From Oscillospiraceae bacterium (GTDB lineage Bacteria; Bacillota; Clostridia; Oscillospirales; Ruminococcaceae): a stretch of 6,362 nucleotides of DNA. Shown here piece by piece: positions 1-6,362 of this stretch. The translations under genes and the position numbers were made by a program. The DNA is taken from contig JAFPYQ010000095.1 in NCBI GenBank assembly GCA_017394475.1, forward strand, positions 1-6,362, read 5' to 3'. Every line of letters begins with the position of its first letter. The stretch's first letter is position 1. The notes beneath the pieces were generated by a model, which saw nothing but the letters and a program-made list of their open reading frames with translations, was not told where the DNA came from and searched no databases.

Positions 1-1703
<1,703 letters not shown>

Positions 1704-1737
1704 TTATATCAACTCCGTTTGAATGATCTGTATCGTC

Positions 1738-1753
1738 GGTAGCACCTACTACC
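1738..1753 (-). other. Short inverted repeat at the 5' end of the alaS leader
   Basis: On the minus strand GGTAG and CTACC form a 5-bp stem around a 6-nt loop. It begins about 4 nt after the expected transcription start (near 1757). It could be a 5' stabilising hairpin or a protein-binding dyad. E. coli AlaRS is known to repress its own gene by binding a palindrome near the start site, but nothing here proves an equivalent. Confidence 0.4.
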
Positions 1754-1763
1754 ACAAATAGTT

Positions 1764-1792
1764 ATTCTAACATATTTCGTTCATCTTGTCAA
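1764..1792 (-). promoter_or_regulatory. Sigma-A promoter of alaS
   Basis: Reading the minus strand, the -35 box TTGACA (1787-1792) matches consensus fully. A 17-bp spacer separates it from the -10 box TAGAAT (1764-1769), which matches at 5 of 6 positions. Transcription should start near 1757, giving a leader of about 55 nt before the alaS ATG. The promoter lies 33 bp downstream of the preceding gene's terminator, so alaS appears to be transcribed on its own. The leader is far too short for a T-box riboswitch, the usual control of Firmicute synthetase genes. Confidence 0.88.
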
Positions 1793-1824
1793 TGAGTTTA
1801 TAAAATATTGTGGATTATGACAGT

Positions 1825-1860
1825 AAAAAACTCTGCTCTCCCGTGTGGGAGAACAGAGTT
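1825..1860 (-). terminator. Intrinsic terminator of the secreted-protein gene
   Basis: On the minus strand a stem of AACTCTG plus TCTCCC-type pairing (about 12 bp with one mismatch, 4-nt loop; 1829-1860) is followed directly by six T (1825-1830). It starts 14 nt after the TAA stop of the gene ending at 1874. It separates that gene from the alaS promoter. Confidence 0.93.
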
Positions 1861-1873
1861 CTGAAGATATTCG

Positions 1874-2749
1874 TTATCTGCTGTAATCATACCTCCAGGA
1901 GACAGACTTCGGATTTATGTTGATCTTGTCGACCGCACGATCAACAGAGACAGTCCTTTCAAGCTCGTAACTGCCTCTTGCCTGTATAAACTCTCTGTCA
2001 ACCTTGACAGAATTGATGAGGCGTCCCTTTTCGTCATATACATCCACAGTGAAGGAAACAACTATATCGTAATCAAAATCGCGGTTGTTGATTATGCCTG
2101 TGATATACACATTATAACCGTTTCTGTCCGCGGTGACATCAGCCTTGATATCGCGGAAATTCACCTTCTGATCTACGGTCTGCTGTCTGCCCTTTCCGCC
2201 GTATTCGCTCTGCACGGTATATTCCATGCCCACAACGCCGTAATCAGCATCGAATATATACTTGATACCGTCTATTTTCTTTGTGGCGGAGACTGAATAG
2301 CCTGCTGCACCTACGTAGTAGGCATCATCCCCCACATATACCACGCTGTTCTTGCCAAGGGAGCCGTTCCTGTCCACAGGGTAATTCTTGTTGTTTATCC
2401 TTACCACAGTGTCCTTATACTGCTCCACAAAGGTGCCGTCCTTGTTGAAGGAATACACCTTGCCGCTGATGACAGCATCACCTGTCTTCATAACGCCCTT
2501 GTCGCTGAAATAATACTTCTCTCCCTGGATAGTAGCCCAGCCTGTCTTCTTCTTGCCCTTGCTGTCATAATAGTAGGTCTTGCCGTTCTTCTTTACCCAG
2601 CCATTTTTGACCGAGCTGCTCTTATCGGCAGTGATAACAATGGAGCTGCTGTTTGCACATTCTGCTGACACAGGGGGACAAACAACAGTGAAGGAAAGCG
2701 CCAGTACGGCTGCTGCGGAAATAGCCTTTATGCTTTTGGGTATTTTCAT
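1874..2749 (-). CDS. Secreted protein with cell-wall-binding-type repeats and an FxLYD-like C-terminal domain
   Basis: The 291-aa product has a clear signal peptide: basic MKIPKSIK, a hydrophobic core (about 9-23), and a likely signal peptidase I cut after PVSA (A29). No lipobox is present. Residues about 50-107 hold repeats of the choline/glucan-binding type: GWVKKNGKTYYYDSKGKKKT (50-69), GWATIQGEKYYFSDKGVMKT (70-89), then a degenerate GDAVISGKVYSFNKDGTF. Weaker YxVxxxG-like units follow to about 175. Residues about 193-280 look like an FxLYD-type beta-sandwich (ITGIINNRDFDYDIVVSFTV, then VYDEKGRLINSV). The inferred role is a non-catalytic protein attached to or associated with the cell surface; no enzyme motif is visible. 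The start is fixed by AAGGAGG (2757-2763) 7 nt upstream. I find no convincing promoter of its own in the 101-nt gap after the PEPCK gene. Confidence 0.9.
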   Translation of the reverse strand: MKIPKSIKAISAAAVLALSFTVVCPPVSAECANSSSIVITADKSSSVKNGWVKKNGKTYYYDSKGKKKTGWATIQGEKYYFSDKGVMKTGDAVISGKVYSFNKDGTFVEQYKDTVVRINNKNYPVDRNGSLGKNSVVYVGDDAYYVGAAGYSVSATKKIDGIKYIFDADYGVVGMEYTVQSEYGGKGRQQTVDQKVNFRDIKADVTADRNGYNVYITGIINNRDFDYDIVVSFTVDVYDEKGRLINSVKVDREFIQARGSYELERTVSVDRAVDKININPKSVSWRYDYSR

Positions 2750-2781
2750 TGATCTTCCTCCTTTTCACCGTCTGTTTACAC

Positions 2782-2827
2782 ATTTCCCCCGTCGAGGATA
2801 CTGTGGACAGTATCCGGCGGGGGAAAT
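2782..2827. repeat. Large two-part stem-loop between the PEPCK gene and the secreted-protein gene
   Basis: An outer 10-bp perfect stem (ATTTCCCCCG at 2782-2791 with CGGGGGAAAT at 2818-2827) encloses an internal loop (TCGA opposite GG). Inside that is an inner 8-bp perfect stem (GGATACTG at 2796-2803 with CAGTATCC at 2808-2815) and a 4-nt loop. In total 18 bp pair within 46 nt. Neither side has a T-tract, so it is not a standard intrinsic terminator. It lies 23 nt after the PEPCK stop codon and 18 nt before the Shine-Dalgarno of the next gene. It could attenuate, process or stabilise the transcript, or be a chromosomal repeat element. Confidence 0.85.
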
Positions 2828-2850
2828 ATCAGATCTTGATTCTAACGGGA

Positions 2851-4683
2851 TCAGCCAAGTCTGCTGTCGATCTTGTCGAGAACGTCATAGAGAGCCTGAG
2901 GAATGTGTGCGCCGCCCTCTGTGAGCTCCTTGTAGTAATCTCTCATCTGAGCGATCTCCTTCTTCCAGAGATCCTTGTCAACGTCGAGGAGCTTCTTGAC
3001 AGTATCAACGGATACTTCATCCTCGATACCTGTGAGGTTGATATCCTCAGCCTTGGGAACAAAGCCGATAGGAGTCTCAACAGCCTCTACCTCGCCTGCG
3101 CATCTCTTGAGGATCCAGTCAACGACTCTCATGTTGTCGCCGAAGCCGGGCCACATGAAGTGACCGTTCTCATCCTTGCGGAACCAGTTTACGTTGAAGA
3201 TCTTGGGAGCCTTGTCGCCCAGGGTCTCGCCCATTTCGAGCCAGTGGTTCCAGTAATCGCCTACGTTGTAGCCGATGAAAGGCTTCATAGCCATAGGATC
3301 GTGACGGAGAACGCCTACAGCACCTGTTGCAGCAGCAGTTGTCTCGGAAGAAACTGCAGAACCTACATATGTGCCGTGTACCCAGTCAAAGGACTGATAT
3401 ACGAGAGGAGTTGTGCTCTCTCTTCTGCCGCCGAAGATCATAGCGGTAACAGGAACGCCCTTGGGGTTGTTGAACTCAGGTGAGATGCAGGGGCAGTTCT
3501 CAGCGGGAGCTGTGAATCTGGAGTTGGGATGAGCAAGAGTATTGCCGTCCTTTACATAAGCCTTGCCGTTGACATAAGCGCCCTTCCACTCTCTTGCATA
3601 AACAGGAGCTTCCTTGGTGAGGCCTTCCCACCAAACAGTGTTGTCCTCTGTGTTCATGGCAACGTTTGTGAATATGGTGTTCTTTCTTGTGGATGCAAGA
3701 GCATTGAAGTTGGAGTTCTCGTTGGTACCGGGAGCAACGCCGAAGAAGCCGTTCTCGGGGTTGATAGCATAGAGCCTGCCATCTGCGCCGGGCTTCATCC
3801 ATGCGATATCATCACCTACGGTGTATGTCTCATAGCCCTGATCTCTGAAGAACTTGGGAGGAATGAGCATAGCGAGGTTTGTCTTGCCGCAAGCAGAGGG
3901 GAATGCTGCTGTGATGTACTTGACTTCATCATCACCGGGACGCTTTACGCCGAGGATGAGCATATGCTCAGCCATCCAGCCTTCGTTCTTGCCCTGATAG
4001 GAAGCGATACGGAGTGCGAAGCACTTCTTTCCGAGGAGAACGTTTCCGCCGTATGCGGAGTTGATGGAGAATATGGCATTTTCCTGGGGGAACTGAACGA
4101 TGTAGCGCTCTTCGGGATCAACGCTTGCCTTGGAGTGGAGGCCCTTAACGAAATCAGGGTTCTCATCGCCCAGGTTTGCGAAAGCCTGTGTGCCCATTCT
4201 TGTCATGATATGCATGTTGAGAACTACATAGATGGAGTCTGTGAGCTCAACGCCGACCTTTGCAAGAGGTGAACCTATAGGACCCATGGAATAAGGGATA
4301 ACATACATTGTTCTGCCCTTCATAACACCTGTGAAGAGCTTGTCGAGCTTAGCGTGCATCTCCTTGGGATCCATCCAGTTGTTTGTAGGACCTGCGCCGT
4401 CCTTTTCGGGTGTGCAGATGAATGTACGACCCTCAACACGAGCAACGTCGTTGGGGAGAGTTCTGTGATAGATACAGCCAGGGAGCTTGACATCGTTGAG
4501 TCTGTACATCTTGTCATTATGTCCCTCGGGAAGTGAGCACACCTCATCGGTGAGCTGATCGAGCTGCTTCTGGGAACCGTCTATCCATACAACATAGTCG
4601 GGTGTGGTGAGTGCTATCTGCTCTTCTACCCACTTGAGAACATAAGGGTTCTTGGTGAGAGGAGCATTGAGGATCTTTGCCAT
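2851..4683 (-). CDS. pckG: Phosphoenolpyruvate carboxykinase, GTP-dependent
   Basis: This cytosolic enzyme interconverts oxaloacetate + GTP and PEP + CO2 + GDP. In rumen-type fermenters it often runs toward oxaloacetate for succinate formation (known for the group, not shown here). The 610 aa are full length for the GTP family. Visible motifs: YGGN (211-214), the Mn2+ ligands K220, H240 and D292, the P-loop PSACGKT (262-268) with the family's reactive Cys265, VGDDIAWM (289-296), NPENGFFGVAPGT (308-320), IFGGRR (416-421), the lid region SSETTAAATG (445-454) and WPGFGDNMRV (511-520). The Mn2+ ligands and Cys265 align with human K244, H264, D311 and C288. The lid lacks the AAEHKGK form of animal enzymes and looks like the bacterial type. 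The start is supported by AAAGGAG (4692-4698), 8 nt before the ATG, behind a perfect consensus promoter. The ATP-type enzyme (PckA) is excluded by these motifs. Confidence 0.97.
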   Translation of the reverse strand: MAKILNAPLTKNPYVLKWVEEQIALTTPDYVVWIDGSQKQLDQLTDEVCSLPEGHNDKMYRLNDVKLPGCIYHRTLPNDVARVEGRTFICTPEKDGAGPTNNWMDPKEMHAKLDKLFTGVMKGRTMYVIPYSMGPIGSPLAKVGVELTDSIYVVLNMHIMTRMGTQAFANLGDENPDFVKGLHSKASVDPEERYIVQFPQENAIFSINSAYGGNVLLGKKCFALRIASYQGKNEGWMAEHMLILGVKRPGDDEVKYITAAFPSACGKTNLAMLIPPKFFRDQGYETYTVGDDIAWMKPGADGRLYAINPENGFFGVAPGTNENSNFNALASTRKNTIFTNVAMNTEDNTVWWEGLTKEAPVYAREWKGAYVNGKAYVKDGNTLAHPNSRFTAPAENCPCISPEFNNPKGVPVTAMIFGGRRESTTPLVYQSFDWVHGTYVGSAVSSETTAAATGAVGVLRHDPMAMKPFIGYNVGDYWNHWLEMGETLGDKAPKIFNVNWFRKDENGHFMWPGFGDNMRVVDWILKRCAGEVEAVETPIGFVPKAEDINLTGIEDEVSVDTVKKLLDVDKDLWKKEIAQMRDYYKELTEGGAHIPQALYDVLDKIDSRLG

Positions 4684-4725
4684 ATCAGTATCTCCTTTAT
4701 ATAAAAAATTTAATTAACACATATA

Positions 4726-4741
4726 GCTGTTATCAAACAAC
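4726..4741 (-). other. Small hairpin at the 5' end of the pckG leader
   Basis: On the minus strand GTTGTT and AACAGC pair (6 bp including one G-T) around a TGAT loop. It begins about 4 nt after the expected transcription start near 4745. It is weak, but sits in the same place as the alaS leader hairpin. It may be a 5' mRNA-stabilising element or chance. Confidence 0.35.
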
Positions 4742-4751
4742 ATACATATAC

Positions 4752-4780
4752 ATTATAACCTAAAATCGCAAATATGTCAA
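4752..4780 (-). promoter_or_regulatory. Perfect consensus sigma-A promoter of pckG
   Basis: On the minus strand TTGACA (4775-4780), a 17-bp spacer and TATAAT (4752-4757) match consensus at all 12 positions. Transcription should start near 4745, giving a leader of about 60 nt that ends in AAAGGAG before the pckG ATG. This predicts strong expression unless a repressor acts. Two inverted repeats lie just upstream. Confidence 0.93.
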
Positions 4781-4798
4781 GAAATATTTTATACAAAT

Positions 4799-4822
4799 TA
4801 TAGTTTGCTTTAGATAACTATA
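4799..4822. repeat. Inverted repeat upstream of the pckG -35 box
   Basis: TATAGTT (4799-4805) and AACTATA (4816-4822) are perfect 7-bp arms around 10 bp. The dyad starts about 19 bp upstream of the pckG -35 box. The position fits an activator or repressor site, but AT-rich arms this short can arise by chance. Confidence 0.45.
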
Positions 4823-4833
4823 TGTGCATATTC

Positions 4834-4858
4834 AAGATGCCCTGTATCTGTGCATCTT
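4834..4858. repeat. Second inverted repeat in the divergent intergenic region
   Basis: AAGATGC (4834-4840) and GCATCTT (4852-4858) are perfect 7-bp arms around 11 bp. It lies between the leftward pckG promoter and the rightward promoter near 4933-4960. It could be an operator for either gene, or a weak hairpin. It has no T-tract. Confidence 0.45.
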
Positions 4859-4932
4859 CCGACATGCGTCCGAAGCATTATGAACAGATTAGCAAAAAAG
4901 TCACATTTAATTCAAAATTTACAATTTATCTA

Positions 4933-4960
4933 TTGCATATCCCGCAGATAGTAGTACAAT
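4933..4960 (+). promoter_or_regulatory. Candidate promoter of the papain-like gene
   Basis: TTGCAT (4933-4938), a 16-bp spacer and TACAAT (4955-4960; 5 of 6 to consensus) form the best rightward promoter I can find. The -35 box is weak (3 of 6). The start would be near 4967, leaving a leader of about 115 nt before the ATG at 5082. The rest of the intergenic stretch 4684-5081 is AT-rich and holds no recognisable gene. Confidence 0.5.
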
Positions 4961-4977
4961 ATATTAAGTCTGTTTGA

Positions 4978-5077
4978 GCAGGACATAACGCAGGTCATAC
5001 AGATACCCGCAGGTCAGGCACATCCTGTCCGGAGCATCATCAGACCGGCATTGATAACATGATAGGTTCGGAGCATC
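4978..5077 (+). repeat. Repeat-bearing leader of the papain-like gene
   Basis: Three related 9-mers follow one another: GCAGGACAT (4978-4986), GCAGGTCAT (4990-4998) and GCAGGTCAG (5009-5017). Then CGGAGCATC occurs twice (5030-5038 and 5069-5077). The second copy carries the Shine-Dalgarno GGAG used by the downstream gene. GGACA (4981-4985) can also pair with TGTCC (5026-5030). The leader may be structured or bind a protein; no known riboswitch class is recognised. Confidence 0.5.
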
Positions 5078-5081
5078 CATA

Positions 5082-5723
5082 ATGAATCATTTTTATGTTG
5101 TGATCTCGGCAACACTGACAAAATTCGGAAAAGTCATCCGCAGATTCGGTAAGATAAAGTACAATCACTGTGCCATAGCCTTTGATGAGGATCTGAAGGA
5201 ATGGTACAGCTTTGCAAGGCGCAGGCACAAGGCAGTCCTCACAGGCGGCCTCATGAAGGAGCACATCCGCCGCTATACCCTTGATACAAAAGAAACTGTA
5301 AGCTGCGTCATATTCAGGATACCCGTATCGGATGAGAAATATGCGGAACTAAAGGACATCGTGAACAGGATAGGATCGGACAGCGAATATATCTACAACC
5401 TGCTGTCCGTGCTGACATATCCCGTTACAAAGGGCATCGTCACACGAAAGGCATTCACCTGCACTGAATTCACGGTCTATATGCTCATGAGGACGGGATT
5501 CATCTTCAAAAGGCCCATCTGCACCTACAAGCCCGATGAACTCGCTTATATGCTGAGAAAATACACATATTTCAGGGGCAACCTTGCGGAATATGTGACC
5601 AGCGGCCACAGAAAAAAGACGGATTACTTCAATGATATATCCGAGCGCGATGTGGTGGAGAGCATACGCAATGTCGGGCGCATGGTAAAGCGCCTCCCGA
5701 AGGGAAGACTCGGGAATATGTGA
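5082..5723 (+). CDS. Predicted permuted papain-fold cysteine hydrolase (NlpC/P60 / YiiX-like), uncharacterised
   Basis: The 213-aa protein shows the order expected for circularly permuted papain-like enzymes. An N-terminal strand (FYVVISAT) leads to a histidine motif YNHCAIAFDE (H29) followed by WYSFARR. Much later comes the cysteine motif FTCTEFTVYML (C127, E129) at the start of a helix. From memory, related clostridial proteins carry NHA/NHS plus YCAEFV in these positions. The substrate is unknown; relatives cleave amide or ester bonds in peptidoglycan, lipids or proteins. There is no signal peptide or membrane segment, so it is probably cytosolic. The C-terminal third is very basic (SGHRKKT, MVKRLPKGRLGNM). 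GGAG at 5070-5073 lies 8 nt before the ATG and fixes the start. A 65-aa membrane protein follows 61 nt downstream in the same direction, probably in one transcript. Confidence 0.8.
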   Translation: MNHFYVVISATLTKFGKVIRRFGKIKYNHCAIAFDEDLKEWYSFARRRHKAVLTGGLMKEHIRRYTLDTKETVSCVIFRIPVSDEKYAELKDIVNRIGSDSEYIYNLLSVLTYPVTKGIVTRKAFTCTEFTVYMLMRTGFIFKRPICTYKPDELAYMLRKYTYFRGNLAEYVTSGHRKKTDYFNDISERDVVESIRNVGRMVKRLPKGRLGNM

Positions 5724-5784
5724 ACCGTATTCCTTACTTTATCTGTCCGCCGATGACAGTCCTGTACCGACAAGAGAAGCGACT

Positions 5785-5982
5785 ATGAAAGATATTCTTG
5801 ATACGGTGATGATATCCATCATCGTTTTGATACTTTATATTCTGGGAAAAGATGTAAAGGATTCCTTGTGGGGCGATAGGGACACAGACGTTGACAGCTT
5901 TCTGAAAAAAACGGGAAAATACCTGCTCGCCTGCATAATATGCGGCATCCTTATATGGCTCAGATTTCAGATGGAAAAATAA
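5785..5982 (+). CDS. Small protein with two membrane segments, function unknown
   Basis: The 65-aa product has a hydrophobic stretch at about 4-21 (ILDTVMISIIVLILYILG), a charged loop (GKDVKDSLWGDRDTDVDSFL), and a second hydrophobic stretch at about 46-59 (YLLACIICGILIWL) ending in RFQMEK. It is probably a small integral membrane protein. No family is recognised. The Shine-Dalgarno is weak (AGAGAAG, 5773-5779, 5 nt before the ATG), and no ATG, GTG or TTG lies upstream in frame within the gap. It follows the papain-like gene by 61 nt without a terminator between them, so the two are likely co-transcribed. Its TAA stop overlaps the first base of the terminator hairpin. The coding call rests on the amphipathic layout, the position and the terminator immediately after the stop. 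Confidence 0.75.
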   Translation: MKDILDTVMISIIVLILYILGKDVKDSLWGDRDTDVDSFLKKTGKYLLACIICGILIWLRFQMEK

Positions 5983-6020
5983 CGGATCGATGCGAAACGC
6001 ATCGGTCCGTTCTGCTTTTT
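5975..6020. terminator. Bidirectional intrinsic terminator between convergent genes
   Basis: ACGGATCGATGCG (5982-5994) and CGCATCGGTCCGT (5998-6010) form a 13-bp stem with one G-T pair and a 3-nt AAA loop. In the plus direction it is followed by TCTGC and five T (6016-6020). In the minus direction it is followed by TTATTTTT, read from the lysine and stop codons of the 65-aa gene. It therefore can end both the 5785-5982 transcript and the leftward transcript whose stop codon is at 6020-6022. Confidence 0.88.
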
Positions 6021-6362
6021 CATTCATCGAGGGCGGAGAGCATACTGTCCATCCCCTCGGGTGCCTCGCCCTCGGGATAGTAGATCTTTCTCGGGCGTTC
6101 TTCGGGCTCCTGAGGAGGCATCTGCTGCACCGCCGGCCGGTCGTATACATTCTGCGATGTGTACGGCGGGATAATCCCGGGCTGTGTATAGGTCTGCTGC
6201 CCGCTATACTGTGGGGTATTGGCAGGCTGTGCATAGGTCTGTGACTGCCCGTACTGTGGAGTATTGGCAGGCTGTGCGTAGGTCTGCTGCCCTCCGTACT
6301 GGGGGGTATTGGCAGGCTGTGTGTAGGTCTGCTGCCCTCCGTACTGTGGAGTATTCACAGGC
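6020..6362 (-). CDS. C-terminal end of a Pro/Gln/Tyr-rich tandem-repeat protein (5' end beyond window)
   Basis: The frame is open to the right edge and stops at TGA 6020-6022. A GTG at 6356-6358 could be read as a start, but the preceding in-frame codon is Pro. P-V-N-T-P-Q-Y continues the repeat pattern, so this is the tail of a longer protein. Five 15-residue units are visible, with consensus NTPQYGGQQTYTQPA. Units 1-4 are close copies (6311-6355, 6266-6310, 6221-6265, 6176-6220). Unit 5, IIPPYTSQNVYDRPA (6131-6175), is degenerate but keeps P, Y, Q, Y and PA in register. A 36-residue acidic tail follows (PPQEPEERPRKIYYPEGEAP, ending MDSMLSALDE). Such tails are typically disordered and often hang from membrane or surface proteins; the function is unknown. 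Confidence 0.8.
   Translation of the reverse strand, partial: PVNTPQYGGQQTYTQPANTPQYGGQQTYAQPANTPQYGQSQTYAQPANTPQYSGQQTYTQPGIIPPYTSQNVYDRPAVQQMPPQEPEERPRKIYYPEGEAPEGMDSMLSALDE
6131..6355 (-). repeat. 45-bp tandem repeat, five units
   Basis: The repeat matches exactly 15 codons per unit. Units at 6311-6355 and 6266-6310 differ at 3 of 45 bases. The unit at 6221-6265 differs from the first at 8 positions, clustered in the GGQ/GQS codons. The unit at 6131-6175 is recognisable mainly at protein level. This gradient suggests recent duplication toward the upstream (right) side and decay at the C-terminal end. More units may lie beyond the window. Confidence 0.9.

Noticed and set aside
2639..2749. 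Lipoprotein signal in the secreted protein (C24 or C31)
   Set aside because: The residues before both cysteines (FTVVC, VSAEC) do not form a lipobox; a signal peptidase I site after A29 fits better.
2828..2870. Promoter for the secreted-protein gene (TAGAAT at 2839-2844, minus strand)
   Set aside because: The only nearby -35-like box (TCGACA) would need a 20-bp spacer, and the 17-18 bp positions show no match, so it is too weak to list.
2749..4272. Plus-strand frames opposite pckG (2749-3483, 3529-4272 and others)
   Set aside because: pckG is complete and in frame on the minus strand with all catalytic motifs. The opposite frames have no recognisable domains or Shine-Dalgarno sites.
5734..6234. 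Minus-strand 166-aa frame across the 65-aa gene and the terminator
   Set aside because: It crosses the bidirectional terminator and overlaps the repeat-protein gene in another frame. Its Arg/Ser/Pro-rich, low-information composition fits a shadow.
5990..6244. Plus-strand 84-aa frame opposite the tandem repeats
   Set aside because: It starts inside the terminator hairpin and is antisense to the repeat-protein gene, whose frame is supported by exact 15-codon periodicity.
6131..6355. CRISPR array
   Set aside because: The 45-bp units are contiguous with no spacers and translate in register as protein repeats.
6356..6358. GTG as the true start of the repeat protein
   Set aside because: The preceding in-frame codon is Pro, and P-V-N-T-P continues the repeat pattern (P-A-N-T-P). 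With only four bases left upstream, no ribosome site can be judged; a partial gene is the simpler reading.

Overview
The window looks like ordinary chromosome from a Gram-positive, Ruminococcus-like member of the Oscillospiraceae (Clostridia). This rests on the strong AGGAGG-type ribosome sites, consensus sigma-A promoters, a GTP-type PEP carboxykinase, a secreted protein with cell-wall/choline-binding-type repeats, and the protein sequences themselves. The genus is inferred by recognition only. No phage genes, insertion sequences, tRNA or rRNA genes, or CRISPR arrays are visible.

Layout. (1) 1-1703, minus: the first 567 codons of alaS (alanyl-tRNA synthetase), running off the left edge inside the HxxxH zinc site of the editing domain. 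It has its own consensus promoter (TTGACA-N17-TAGAAT) and a leader of only about 55 nt, too short for a T-box. (2) 1874-2749, minus: a secreted 291-aa protein with cell-wall-binding-type repeats and an FxLYD-like C-terminal domain, ended by a clear intrinsic terminator. (3) 2851-4683, minus: a complete GTP-dependent PEP carboxykinase (610 aa, all metal and nucleotide motifs present) behind a perfect TTGACA-N17-TATAAT promoter. Between it and gene 2 lies an 18-bp two-part stem-loop with no T-tract, so gene 2 may depend on read-through from the PEPCK promoter. (4) 4684-5081: a 398-bp divergent intergenic region with the PEPCK promoter, two inverted repeats upstream of it, a weaker rightward promoter, and a repeat-rich leader. 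(5) 5082-5723, plus: a predicted permuted papain-fold cysteine hydrolase. (6) 5785-5982, plus: a 65-aa protein with two membrane segments, probably in the same transcript. (7) 6020-6362, minus: the C-terminal end of a protein with five tandem 15-residue NTPQYGGQQTYTQPA-type repeats, entering from the right edge. Genes 6 and 7 converge on one hairpin that has T-rich tracts on both sides.

How the genes relate. alaS and the PEPCK are housekeeping genes (translation; PEP/oxaloacetate metabolism). The secreted protein, the papain-like protein, the small membrane protein and the repeat-tailed protein are lineage-type genes without a known pathway. The least explained part is the rightward pair at 5082-5982 with its repeat-bearing leader. 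I see no convincing evidence of a large new system. The observations worth checking are regulatory elements and uncharacterised small genes.
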